From: Gammaproteobacteria bacterium
Lineage (GTDB): Bacteria; Pseudomonadota; Gammaproteobacteria; UBA4575
Length of the DNA: 64,000 nucleotides
Assembly: GCA_022824965.1 (NCBI GenBank)
Contig: JAJDYY010000006.1
Span: 186,001-250,000, forward strand
Direction: 5' to 3'
The position numbers and the translations under genes were made by a program. Below are positions 30,362-39,508 of the stretch, one piece after another. Each line of letters opens with the position of its first letter. Position 1 is the first letter of the stretch. Below the pieces are notes generated by a model. The model did not search any database. It was not told the origin of the DNA and saw nothing but the letters and a program-made list of their open reading frames with translations.

Positions 30362-31435
30362 CTAAAAACGGATATGAGCCGAAGAATTCAGGCTTCTGCG
30401 TGCACCACGCCAGTTATCAATGTGGAATTTGGTAAAGGGAAGTCCCGTGCTCTCAAAGAATCGCGGCCAGCCAATACGCTCAATCCAGTCATTGATGCGC
30501 TCCCAGTCTCTGGCGCCATCGCGATAGGCCCGCAGGATTTGCTTGACCACGGCGGTCGCTTCCGGCCAGCGCGGCGGATTGTTGGGAATCCCCGCAGCCA
30601 CCAGTTTCTGGAAGGTGGGCTTGCCCCGTGCATTACTGTGATTGCCTCCGACCCAGATCGCGAGCTGGCTGTGCTCGGCGTCATTGATCTGCATGGGCGG
30701 ACAGGGCGGATAGCAGGCTCCGCAGCAAATGCATTTTTTCTCATCGACTTCAAGCGAGGGTTTGCCGTTCACCTGTGCAGGACGAATCGCAGCCACCGGG
30801 CAACGGGCCACAACAGAAGGCCGCTCACATACATTGGACACCAGGTCATGGTTGATTTTCGGCGGTTTGGTATGCTGTACATTGATCGCGATGTCCCCTT
30901 GGCCACCACAGTTGATCTGGCAGCAAGAGGTTGTGATGTGCACCCGGTTGGGCATGTTGTTTTCACGAAACTCGTCGATCAACTCGTCCATCATGGCCTT
31001 GACCACACCCGAGGCATCGGTGCCCGGGATGTCGCAATGCAACCAGCCCTGGGTATGCGAAATCATGGCCACGGAATTCTTCGTTCCACCCACCACGAAG
31101 CCTTCGGCTTCCAAGGCATCAATCAGCGGTTGAACTTTGGACTCATCCGCCACCATGTATTCGATATTGCTGCGGATCGTAAAGCGCACATAGCCTTCTG
31201 CAAATTCATCGCCAATCTCACAGAGCTTGCGCAGGGTAAACACATCCAGGATACGCTGTGTTCCTGCCCGCACGGTCCAGATACGGTCGCCGTTGTCGGC
31301 AACATGCAGCAAGACTCCCGGGCGCGGGTGCTCATGATACTCCCAGGCGCCGTAGTTTTTGCGCATCACAGGATGCATGTACTGGAATCCGTCAGGGCAA
31401 CCTGACTCAATGGGTGCACGATGCTGCTGCGCCAT
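30362..31435 (-). CDS. dsrB: Dissimilatory sulfite reductase beta subunit
   Basis: Siroheme/4Fe-4S motifs TSCCQINCGG and ferredoxin domain CICCGACYPPCP. Confidence 0.96.
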   Translation of the reverse strand: MAQQHRAPIESGCPDGFQYMHPVMRKNYGAWEYHEHPRPGVLLHVADNGDRIWTVRAGTQRILDVFTLRKLCEIGDEFAEGYVRFTIRSNIEYMVADESKVQPLIDALEAEGFVVGGTKNSVAMISHTQGWLHCDIPGTDASGVVKAMMDELIDEFRENNMPNRVHITTSCCQINCGGQGDIAINVQHTKPPKINHDLVSNVCERPSVVARCPVAAIRPAQVNGKPSLEVDEKKCICCGACYPPCPPMQINDAEHSQLAIWVGGNHSNARGKPTFQKLVAAGIPNNPPRWPEATAVVKQILRAYRDGARDWERINDWIERIGWPRFFESTGLPFTKFHIDNWRGARRSLNSSAHIRF

Positions 31436-31504
31436 TCTGCTCTCCTAAAAAACGTTGTAGTCTGATGCTTTACAGAGGGTGTGTATGCGGCAGGACTGCA
31501 GTGA

Positions 31505-32770
31505 CTATCCTGCGGCCGCCTGTCTCTGCTCGACTTTTCTCTGGAACCATTTCTCGGCTTCTTCATCCCAGCCGTCAGCGCGCAGGTAGGAACTTTGACG
31601 CGGCTCATTGACCATGTTGGGATCGACTTCCACACCAATCCCTTCCAGGAAATTGACCAGCCCGATACGCTCGATCATTTCACCGCATCGCTCATGCTCC
31701 AGGCCGTTCTCTGCCCAGAAATCAATGGTCTCCTCGGCCAGCTCGACCAGTTTTTCGTAATCCTCTTCGGTCTCGAGCTTCATGAACGGTACGACTACCG
31801 TGCCCATCAGGTCACCGATCTTGAGAGTGCGCTTGCCACCGATCAGCACGGTCACCCCGCGATCATCTCCCGGAGACAGGGCTTTCACCATGACGTTCAG
31901 GCAATGCATGCAACGAACGCAATCCTGGTTGTTGACCTCCAAAGTATCGTCGTCTTTCAGGGTAAGGGCCTTGGTAGGACACCGGGTGATCACATTGTCG
32001 ATGACATACTGGCGCCCCTTGCGGTGCACAAATTTCTTGACCTCTTCCTGATCCACTTTCATGTCATCGCGCCATGTGCCGATAATGGAAAAGTCCGATC
32101 GTTCAATCGAATTCATGCAGTCATTGGGGCATCCAGAAACTTTGAACTTGAATTTGTAGGGCAATGCGGGACGGTGGACATCGTCGGTGAAGTTGTTGAG
32201 CAGGGTTCTGTGAATTTTCATCTCGTCCGCATTGGACATCTCGCACCGCGCGGATCCTACACAGGACTGCCCGGTACGCACGCAGGGGCCTGCACCCCCC
32301 AAATCCCATCCGTAATCATTGATCTCATCAAAAAAGTGCTGGGTGTTTTCCGTCGTTGCCCCGATGAACATGATGTTCCCGGTCTGCCCGTGAAAGGTAA
32401 CCAGCCCGGAACCCCATTTCTCCCAGCTATTTCCAAGCTGTCGCAGCATGTCCGTCGTGTAGTAGTTCCCTGCAGGGGGCTGGACACGCAGGGTATGAAA
32501 CTCCTTGGATTCTGGAAACGCCGAACCGACTTCTGAAAAACGGGGAATGATTCCACTGCCGTACCCGAAAACTGAAACCGTGCCACCCTTCCAATAGCCT
32601 TTGCGCGTCTCGTAGGAGTGCTCCAGCTGGCCGAGCAAGGAGTTGGCTACACCGCGGATCCGTTCATCTTCATGTTTGTCGCGCAGACGCTTGATACCGG
32701 AAACAAAACTTGGCCAAGGACCCGTTTCCAGGTCATCAAGCATGGGAGTGGGATGATGCGTATCGGCCAT
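31505..32770 (-). CDS. dsrA: Dissimilatory sulfite reductase alpha subunit
   Basis: GQSCVGSARCEMSN, KVSGCPNDCMNS, ferredoxin domain CVRCMHCLNVM. Confidence 0.96.
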   Translation of the reverse strand: MADTHHPTPMLDDLETGPWPSFVSGIKRLRDKHEDERIRGVANSLLGQLEHSYETRKGYWKGGTVSVFGYGSGIIPRFSEVGSAFPESKEFHTLRVQPPAGNYYTTDMLRQLGNSWEKWGSGLVTFHGQTGNIMFIGATTENTQHFFDEINDYGWDLGGAGPCVRTGQSCVGSARCEMSNADEMKIHRTLLNNFTDDVHRPALPYKFKFKVSGCPNDCMNSIERSDFSIIGTWRDDMKVDQEEVKKFVHRKGRQYVIDNVITRCPTKALTLKDDDTLEVNNQDCVRCMHCLNVMVKALSPGDDRGVTVLIGGKRTLKIGDLMGTVVVPFMKLETEEDYEKLVELAEETIDFWAENGLEHERCGEMIERIGLVNFLEGIGVEVDPNMVNEPRQSSYLRADGWDEEAEKWFQRKVEQRQAAAG

Positions 32771-33092
32771 TATGAAATCTCCTTACGTATTTCTGGTTTC
32801 ATATCCGAAACTTCCAACCGGATGCATGGACTTTTTAAGTGTACAGGAACACGTCACGGCAAAGAAGTCCAAAGGTCTAAACATACATCCATGAGTCTAG
32901 AAGCAGGGCCTAGATGACAAAACCCCCTCCATGGGGGGCGAACCCAAAAGCAGGTTATCCCGATAGAGATAGGATTTATCAGGGCGATAACATTAAGCTA
33001 AACCGGAAGTGCCCCGGGCATTATTTCGGAGGGAATTCCAAACACAGACCGTCAGCCTTTTCCTCCCGGACCGTTTCTGTGCTCGCCAAACC

Positions 33093-34010
33093 ATGCAGCA
33101 GTTCTCACTTGAAAACCAAAGCGCGTACCACCAGTGGCGGACACGCAAACTTCGCAACTACCCGACCTGCACCGAACAGCTGATCGTAGACATCCGAAAC
33201 CCCTACCAGCTGACCCAAGAAGAAAAAAACAGCCTGTTGCAGTTGTGCGAGAAGGCAAATCTTGCCATCTACAGGGCTCGCCACGGCGATCTGCAGGACA
33301 AGAATGTCGTAACCGCTATCGCCAGGCAACTGGGCCTGATCCACATGGACGCCAACTTTTGTGCAGACCGGGACAGGATCTCTTCCATACAGGTCTTGCG
33401 TGAAGGATCGGCAAGCTCGTACATTCCCTACACGAACAGGCCCCTGAACTGGCACACCGATGGCTACTACAACCGCGATGCGCAGCGCATCCGGGCTTTC
33501 TTGATGCACTGCGTACGCCCGGCCGAAAGCGGCGGTGAAAACACCTACCTGGACCCCGAAATCCTCTACATCCTGCTGCGCGATCAAAACCCGGGGCACA
33601 TTGAGGCCCTGATGGATCCTGAAGCCATGACCATACCTCCCAATCCGGAAAACAGCGAACGACCGGATCTTGAGACGACCGGACCGGTGTTTGCGATCGA
33701 CAGGTCCACGCAGACGTTGTACATGCGCTATACCGCCCGTAGCCGAAACATCCAGTGGAAAGACAGCCCGGCATGTACACGGGCCAGGTCCGCACTGCAG
33801 GAGCTTCTCAATGACAATACCTATCGATTCCGTCATTGTCTGCAAAGTGGAGAGGGTGTGATTTGCAACAATGTGCTGCATAATCGAACCATGTTTGCCG
33901 ATAAACCCCGCTCAGGACGCCTGCTGTACCGGGCTCGCTTTTATGAACGTGTGTCCAGCCCGGACCCTGCGAACGGCATGGCCCATACCGACGATGTTGT
34001 GGCTGAGTGA
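33093..34010 (+). CDS. TauD/TfdA-like Fe(II)/2OG-type dioxygenase
   Basis: NWHTDGYYN (HxD), distal VLHNRTMF His, following Arg; start placed at MQQFSLENQ. Confidence 0.85.
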   Translation: MQQFSLENQSAYHQWRTRKLRNYPTCTEQLIVDIRNPYQLTQEEKNSLLQLCEKANLAIYRARHGDLQDKNVVTAIARQLGLIHMDANFCADRDRISSIQVLREGSASSYIPYTNRPLNWHTDGYYNRDAQRIRAFLMHCVRPAESGGENTYLDPEILYILLRDQNPGHIEALMDPEAMTIPPNPENSERPDLETTGPVFAIDRSTQTLYMRYTARSRNIQWKDSPACTRARSALQELLNDNTYRFRHCLQSGEGVICNNVLHNRTMFADKPRSGRLLYRARFYERVSSPDPANGMAHTDDVVAE

Positions 34011-34017
34011 GGTCCTC

Positions 34018-34194
34018 ATGCAGCACCATGAGCTGCAGTCGTTTGAAGAGCTCAAGGAAAAGATCGGCGAGCAGGCACGTACAGAAGAGCTGTTCTTTCG
34101 CATGGACGTGCGTCCCCCCTTTCACGATACCCCCGAAAACTGGGAGGACGTTCTAGAATCGGTATTCACCGCAGCCAAGAAAACCCCTGGCTAG
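34018..34194 (+). CDS. Small 58-aa protein of unknown function
   Basis: In-frame ATG (MQHHELQSFEELKEK...), 7-bp gaps to both neighbouring genes. Confidence 0.65.
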   Translation: MQHHELQSFEELKEKIGEQARTEELFFRMDVRPPFHDTPENWEDVLESVFTAAKKTPG

Positions 34195-34201
34195 TCCTGC
34201 A

Positions 34202-34891
34202 ATGTACTGGCAGGACCGAGAAGACAAAAGCGAGCAATACGTCGTACCGGACGACGTCGTCGATTTGTCATTCAAGGTACAGTGCAAGCTGTTGCCGCTG
34301 GATCACGCCTATGACCTTTCCCGGGCCATTCAGGCAGAACTGACCTGGTTCGCAGAAGAGCCACAGGCCGGAATCCACCTGATCCATGGAGCCGAGTCGG
34401 GGAATGGCTGGATCCGGCCACAGGAACCGGATGCACTGCTGAGTCTGTCCCGTCGCACGCGTTTCATGCTGAGGTTGCCGATACACCGTATCGACGAGGC
34501 CAAGCAGCTTGCAGGAAGAAGAATCATGGTCGGCACGTATGAACTGGTCCTGAGCCAGCCTCACGAGAAACCGCTTTCCTCGCAGACCACGATTTTTGCG
34601 CGTTACGTCGTCACAGATCATCTCACCGATGAGGAGGCCTTTCTGGAACAGGCGGATCAGCTGCTGAAGAAACAGGGCATACGCGCCAGGAAAATGATGA
34701 GCGGGCGGGCCCATGTGCTGCGGATGCCGGGGAACAATCTTGCCACGCGCAGCCTGATGATCGGCAGTCTTGAAAAAGAGGAGTCCATACAGCTGCAGCA
34801 ACAGGGGCTGGGCGCAGGACGCATGCTGGGCTGTGGCCTGTTCCTACCTCATAAGGGTATTGACGCCGTCCGCCAATCACAGGAAAAATAA
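34202..34891 (+). CDS. Cas6/Cmx6-like RAMP protein (putative RNA-binding/endoribonuclease), solitary
   Basis: PDDVVDLSFKVQCKLLPLDHAYDLSRA...GIHLIHGAESGNGW; C-terminal RAMP-type glycine-rich loop GLGAGRMLGCGLFLPHKGI. Confidence 0.8.
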   Translation: MYWQDREDKSEQYVVPDDVVDLSFKVQCKLLPLDHAYDLSRAIQAELTWFAEEPQAGIHLIHGAESGNGWIRPQEPDALLSLSRRTRFMLRLPIHRIDEAKQLAGRRIMVGTYELVLSQPHEKPLSSQTTIFARYVVTDHLTDEEAFLEQADQLLKKQGIRARKMMSGRAHVLRMPGNNLATRSLMIGSLEKEESIQLQQQGLGAGRMLGCGLFLPHKGIDAVRQSQEK

Positions 34892-34955
34892 AACCACTAT
34901 TGAGTTAACTGCTTACAAGAAGGCAAGCAAGAAATTGTCAGTGAGGAGTGAAGTT

Positions 34956-35297
34956 ATGGCAATTAACATTGATGGTAAGGAAATCGAAACGACGGATTCC
35001 GGTTTTCTGGTGGATATTGGAGACTGGAGCGAAGCGGTCGCAGAAGCAATCGCCCAGCAGGAAGGCCTTGAGCTGACACAAAGACACTGGGCCGTCATCA
35101 AGTATCTCAGGGATGAGTTCATCAACAACAGCGGGAACCTGCCCAATACCCGGAACATGGTCAAGACCATGGCCAAAGAGTGGGGGGACAAGAAAGTGAA
35201 TGCAAAGACCCTGTACGACCTGTTCCCTGGAAACCCGAGCAAGCAGGCAGGGCGTATCGGCGGGCTGCCCGAAAGCCGGCGCAAAGGCGGCTACTGA
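34956..35297 (+). CDS. DsrC/TusE-family paralog with no cysteines (RspA-like)
   Basis: DsrC fold (WSEAVAEAIAQQEGLELTQRHWAVIKYLRDEF...LYDLFPGNPSKQAGRIGGLPESRRKGGY); start placed at MAINIDGKE. Confidence 0.9.
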   Translation: MAINIDGKEIETTDSGFLVDIGDWSEAVAEAIAQQEGLELTQRHWAVIKYLRDEFINNSGNLPNTRNMVKTMAKEWGDKKVNAKTLYDLFPGNPSKQAGRIGGLPESRRKGGY

Positions 35298-35411
35298 TTC
35301 GGGTCAGCGTGTGCAGCATGCTCTACCCCTGCACCCCTTAGTGAATACAGACAGCGGGCCGTCGGGCCACTAGCGTACGGCAGGCTAACTTAAACAGAGT
35401 GAGGATTTAAC

Positions 35412-35615
35412 GTGAGTTCCAAACAGGAAAAGATCCAGAAGCTGCTTGAGATGCAAAGGAAGTTCATCGAGTTCGAGCAAACCGGGAAGTTGACGGCAGA
35501 AAGTTACTGGCTGCCAGAGCAAGGCTCAGAACTGGAAGGCTTCAAAGATGAGTATACGAAGGTTGCCATGAAAGTGGTTGACGATGCTCACGAGGAAGTA
35601 GGCTCTAAACCCTAG
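35412..35615 (+). CDS. Small 67-aa protein of unknown function
   Basis: ORF with plausible RBS (gtgagga); acidic helical composition; located in dsr accessory island. Confidence 0.65.
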   Translation: MSSKQEKIQKLLEMQRKFIEFEQTGKLTAESYWLPEQGSELEGFKDEYTKVAMKVVDDAHEEVGSKP

Positions 35616-35749
35616 ATCAGCATTTCAAGTCGTCTTTTCTACACCCACCCCAGGCTGTAGGGAGATCAGCCTGTACGTCCATCGCGGCCTGATTCGCCTT
35701 TGATTACGCTATCGGACCCCGCCGACCGGGTCCCACGGGATTCACGGCT

Positions 35750-36418
35750 TCAGGTCCCGCTCCACATGCGCACCAGGTTGAGATACACGTTGTCGATACG
35801 CTGGCTATCCTCGCTATCCGGGTATTTCCGCAGCATTTTCTCACGTGTCTTGCCCAGCTGGTAGAGCAGGTCCCGCTGCTCGTAGTTCCTGACCAGGCTC
35901 TGCACCCAGGTCACGGCGACCAGTCGTTCACCGCCTGTGACGGAGGTCACCTGATGGCGCGTCGAGGCGGGATACAGTACGGCGTCCCCTGCCGGGTACT
36001 TGATGGCCTGGCGACCGAAGGGCGTACCGATCACCAGCTCCCCGCCTTCATATTCCCCGGGGGAATTCAAAAATACGGTGACGGCAATATCCGAGCGATA
36101 GCGGTTGTCTTCCCCCATCACGGGATCATCCATGTGTTCCCCGTACGCCATGCCCTGGGTGTATCGCACGTAAAAGGGAACGGCGACACGGTGTGGAAGG
36201 GCTGCAATCTTGTATTCAGGATGGCGCACCAGGTTGCCCATGACAATGCGGTTCAGCTCGGAAATCGTCTTTTCGCTGCAGACCTCTTCGTTGTTTTTCA
36301 CCTGCCGGGCGGAAGGTCCGGCCGAAAGCCTGCCGTCCCGGAATTCCGCGCTGGCAAGTAATTCGCGTACCCGATGAAGTTCCTGGTCGCCGAGAACGTG
36401 TTTGACTTGTGTCACCAT
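35750..36418 (-). CDS. PiuC/PKHD-type Fe(II)/2OG dioxygenase
   Basis: YGEHMDDPV (HxD), YPASTRHQVTSVTGGERLVAVTWVQS. Confidence 0.9.
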   Translation of the reverse strand: MVTQVKHVLGDQELHRVRELLASAEFRDGRLSAGPSARQVKNNEEVCSEKTISELNRIVMGNLVRHPEYKIAALPHRVAVPFYVRYTQGMAYGEHMDDPVMGEDNRYRSDIAVTVFLNSPGEYEGGELVIGTPFGRQAIKYPAGDAVLYPASTRHQVTSVTGGERLVAVTWVQSLVRNYEQRDLLYQLGKTREKMLRKYPDSEDSQRIDNVYLNLVRMWSGT

Positions 36419-36475
36419 TGTTTGAATACTCGAACGCGGTTACATTGGCATGCAGTGAATTTGCGAAGCCCCCCG

Positions 36476-36799
36476 ATGATACTGAAAGTCACAATCGATG
36501 AGAAAACCTTTTCCCTGCGAGTCGAGCATGAAATGATGCAGGACGCTCAGGATATATTTCAGAAAATGGATTCGGACATGGATAGGGGCTGGCAGATGAG
36601 CCGTACCTGGGTGGATTGTCCCGACGACCTGCAACGCTGCCAGATTGCTGCAGATAAAATGCTGACAGCGATTCAGCAGGAGAGAACGGCAACCGTAGGG
36701 CTGATGGCGGCCTACATCGTCAACAGGATGCCCGGGATTCAAGCCCTGGACATCGACACTTCGGGCGACATGACCTTGACCGAACTTGTCATGGGCTGA
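36476..36799 (+). CDS. Conserved-looking hypothetical protein
   Basis: ORF MILKVTIDEKTFSLRVEHEMMQD...; start placed at internal ATG. Confidence 0.6.
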   Translation: MILKVTIDEKTFSLRVEHEMMQDAQDIFQKMDSDMDRGWQMSRTWVDCPDDLQRCQIAADKMLTAIQQERTATVGLMAAYIVNRMPGIQALDIDTSGDMTLTELVMG

Positions 36800-37000
36800 A
36801 CGGAAACGACCGGATGCGCTTGCGCATGCGGAAGTATGGCATATCAAATGTTATGTAGCCCGGGATGGGCGGGAATAGTGCTTAAGTTATATTCTCGCGC
36901 CCGGAATTTTCCTTATAATCGGGAATTCTTATATGCCTGATCGATTCAAATCGACCCGAATCACCGGGGTTGAGACGCCTGTTTTGGGAGGAAGTGGATA

Positions 37001-38926
37001 ATGGAAGAAAAGCTCACTTTTCGACGCTATGAGGATGGCGACCATGTCACGACGCAATGGAGCAAGGACGTCGTGCAGAATGGGTTGTCCGAGATCTGTC
37101 CGACCTATGTTCACCGAACCCCCCCGTGCCAGGCAAGCTGCCCTTCCGGCCACGACATCCGCGGCTGGCTTTCCATTGTCAGGGGCATCGACAAACCGGT
37201 AGGTGACATGACCTGGCAGGAGCATGCCTTTCGCCGCATGACCATGTCCAATCCGTTCCCGTCCGTGATGGGGCGCGTATGCCCTGCCCCGTGTGAGGAC
37301 GGCTGCAACCGCAACGAAGTTGAAGAAGCCGTAGGCATCAATGCCGTGGAGCAGTACGTGGGTGACTGGGCCCTGGACCAGAACCTGACCTATTCGGTAC
37401 CCGAGCAGGACAGCGGCAAGAAGGTTGCGATTGTAGGCGGTGGGTGCGCGGGCCTGACGGCGGCCTACTTCCTGCGCCAGAAAGGCCATGCCTGTACAGT
37501 TTTTGATGAATACGACCAGCTCGGTGGCATGATGGTATTCGGTATCCCGGGATACCGTACACCGCGTTCCGTGCTGGAAGGCGAGATCAACCGCATCATC
37601 GACATGGGCGTGGAAGTAAAACTGAACACCCGCGTTGGTACGGATGTCTCAGTCGAGGAACTGGAACGTGACTACGATGCCGTGTTCTGGGGCATCGGTG
37701 CGGTTTCCGGAAAGAAACTGCCGATCCCGGGTGGTGATGCACCGAATGTCGTGGACGGCATGTCCTACCTGCGCGCATTCAACGAGGATCGCCTGAAATA
37801 CATCAGCGGCCGGATTCTTGTGATCGGTGCAGGGGATACGGCGATGGACGTGCTGGCGGTAGCCAGGCGTATCGGCAACATCCACAACGTGACTGTAAAA
37901 GACCGCCCGGAAAGTGTGATCCTGGGGCACACGGTGCATGATGTAGCCAGTGTGGCCAAGCGTACCGGGGCGGATGTATGGGTCGTCTACCGGCGTCCGA
38001 TCTCGGAAGCACCCGCTACCAAGCATGAACTGGACGCGGTGATTCGCGAAGGGGTGGAAATCCATGACGGGCTGTCCCCTGTTGAGGTGATCCTGGACGA
38101 AGACGGCCGGGCCAAAGCCCTGCGAGTGGTTCCCGTGGAACTGGTTGATGGCAAGCTGGAACCCAAGGAAGGCGAGGAATTTGATATTGAATGTACACTG
38201 ATCGTCAGTGCGACCGGCCAGACCGGAGACTATACGGGCATCGAGGAATTCGACAACGGGTGGGGCCTGATGAATGCAGACAAGGTCTACCAGGTGGAGG
38301 GCAAACCCGGGCATTTTGTCGCCGGCGATGCAGTCAACCCGCACCTGCTCACCACGGCCATCGGCCAGGCCTCGATTGCCGCAGAAGGCCTGCATCATTA
38401 CTTGATGGACCAGGAAATCCCTTCGCGCCCGAAAATCGACACCCATCATTTCAAGCTTCTGGATGAACTGCGCGTGCGTGAACTTGAGCCTGCGGCTTAC
38501 GAAACTCACGAAGCCTGGGGCACGGACACGGCGGAATTCGCGATCCACAACTATGAGGACCGTTCAGCCACCGAGATCGCGACCCACGACCAGTTGCACA
38601 TGGCCTATTTCGATCATGAGCCCATGAATCGCCGGGATGAAGCCAACATCACGGCGGACAAGGTACTGAACAATTTCCAGGAAAGATTTTCCGCCCTAGA
38701 AGAACAAAAAACCATTGATGAAGCGGCCCGCTGCATGAGTTGCGGCATGTGCTTCGAGTGTGACAACTGCGTGGTTTATTGTCCGGAAGACGCTATTTTC
38801 CGGGTCAAGAAAGACCAGCGTGCGATGGGTCGTTACGTCGACACCGATTACGACAAATGCGTAGGCTGTCATATCTGTGCCGATGTCTGCCCAAGCGGCT
38901 ACATCAAGATGGGATTGCACTACTAG
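37001..38926 (+). CDS. dsrL: DsrL, NAD(P)H-dependent GltD-like iron-sulfur flavoprotein
   Basis: 641 aa; VCPAPCEDGCNRNEVEEAV, GGGCAGLTAAYFL, VIGAGDTAMD, C-terminal 2[4Fe-4S] ferredoxin domain. Confidence 0.9.
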   Translation: MEEKLTFRRYEDGDHVTTQWSKDVVQNGLSEICPTYVHRTPPCQASCPSGHDIRGWLSIVRGIDKPVGDMTWQEHAFRRMTMSNPFPSVMGRVCPAPCEDGCNRNEVEEAVGINAVEQYVGDWALDQNLTYSVPEQDSGKKVAIVGGGCAGLTAAYFLRQKGHACTVFDEYDQLGGMMVFGIPGYRTPRSVLEGEINRIIDMGVEVKLNTRVGTDVSVEELERDYDAVFWGIGAVSGKKLPIPGGDAPNVVDGMSYLRAFNEDRLKYISGRILVIGAGDTAMDVLAVARRIGNIHNVTVKDRPESVILGHTVHDVASVAKRTGADVWVVYRRPISEAPATKHELDAVIREGVEIHDGLSPVEVILDEDGRAKALRVVPVELVDGKLEPKEGEEFDIECTLIVSATGQTGDYTGIEEFDNGWGLMNADKVYQVEGKPGHFVAGDAVNPHLLTTAIGQASIAAEGLHHYLMDQEIPSRPKIDTHHFKLLDELRVRELEPAAYETHEAWGTDTAEFAIHNYEDRSATEIATHDQLHMAYFDHEPMNRRDEANITADKVLNNFQERFSALEEQKTIDEAARCMSCGMCFECDNCVVYCPEDAIFRVKKDQRAMGRYVDTDYDKCVGCHICADVCPSGYIKMGLHY

Positions 38927-38944
38927 CCACGACCATCCGGCGAT

Positions 38945-38964
38945 GGCTGCCTGCACGGGCAGCC
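38945..38964. terminator. Hairpin between convergent dsrL and DsrC-paralog genes
   Basis: ggctgcc-tgcacg-ggcagcc 7-bp perfect stem; no T run. Confidence 0.4.
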
Positions 38965-38987
38965 CTACCAGGCATCAGCGGGCAGTC

Positions 38988-39326
38988 TCAGGCTACGCTT
39001 CCGAACCCTTTGTCCACTGCACCGGTGGGCACATGCAGACCTGCTATCCTGCAACCCTGTGCTACGGGTCCGCCCGGAAACAAGTCGTACAGGTACTTCA
39101 TCCCACCCTTGTAGTGGAACTTCTCTTCCAACGCATCATGCAGTTCACGCATGTTGATCATGTTGATGTCGTGTCTTGAGTAGTACTCCTGCAATGCATG
39201 CAGCAGTTCAAAATGGTCATCCGTCAAGGTGATCCCTTCCTCGACCGCAACTTTCTTGGCATCTTCATCGGACCAGTCGTCTGACATGAAAAATCGCTCG
39301 TAGTTATCTGCTTTTGGGACTGTCAT
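38988..39326 (-). CDS. DsrC/TusE-family paralog retaining only the upstream cysteine
   Basis: LYDLFPGGPVAQGCRIAGLHVPTGAVDKGFGSVA; Cys aligns with CysB of DsrC, CysA position is Ala. Confidence 0.9.
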   Translation of the reverse strand: MTVPKADNYERFFMSDDWSDEDAKKVAVEEGITLTDDHFELLHALQEYYSRHDINMINMRELHDALEEKFHYKGGMKYLYDLFPGGPVAQGCRIAGLHVPTGAVDKGFGSVA

Positions 39327-39508
39327 GAGACTTCACCTCCTTGAAGAAAATAACAGTACTTTATGTATGAATTATACCATGCCCGGTAGCGTCTGAAAGA
39401 ATTCCCAGGCCACTCTTGGCTCACCGAAGCGGGGGTCAGGCAACCCTGCAACGCACCGTCAACAGCAGGGTTCGCATCCTCGCCGGTGAAGGGAAGCTGC
39501 ACGCCAGG

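Noticed and set aside
30059-31405. 448-aa plus-strand ORF opposite dsrB/dsrE
   Set aside because: Antisense shadow of well-supported dsr genes.
33009-35615. Possible CRISPR array near the Cas6-like gene
   Set aside because: No regularly spaced direct repeats seen in the intergenic regions; gaps are too short to hold an array.
37649-38548. 299-aa minus-strand ORF opposite dsrL
   Set aside because: Antisense shadow of dsrL.
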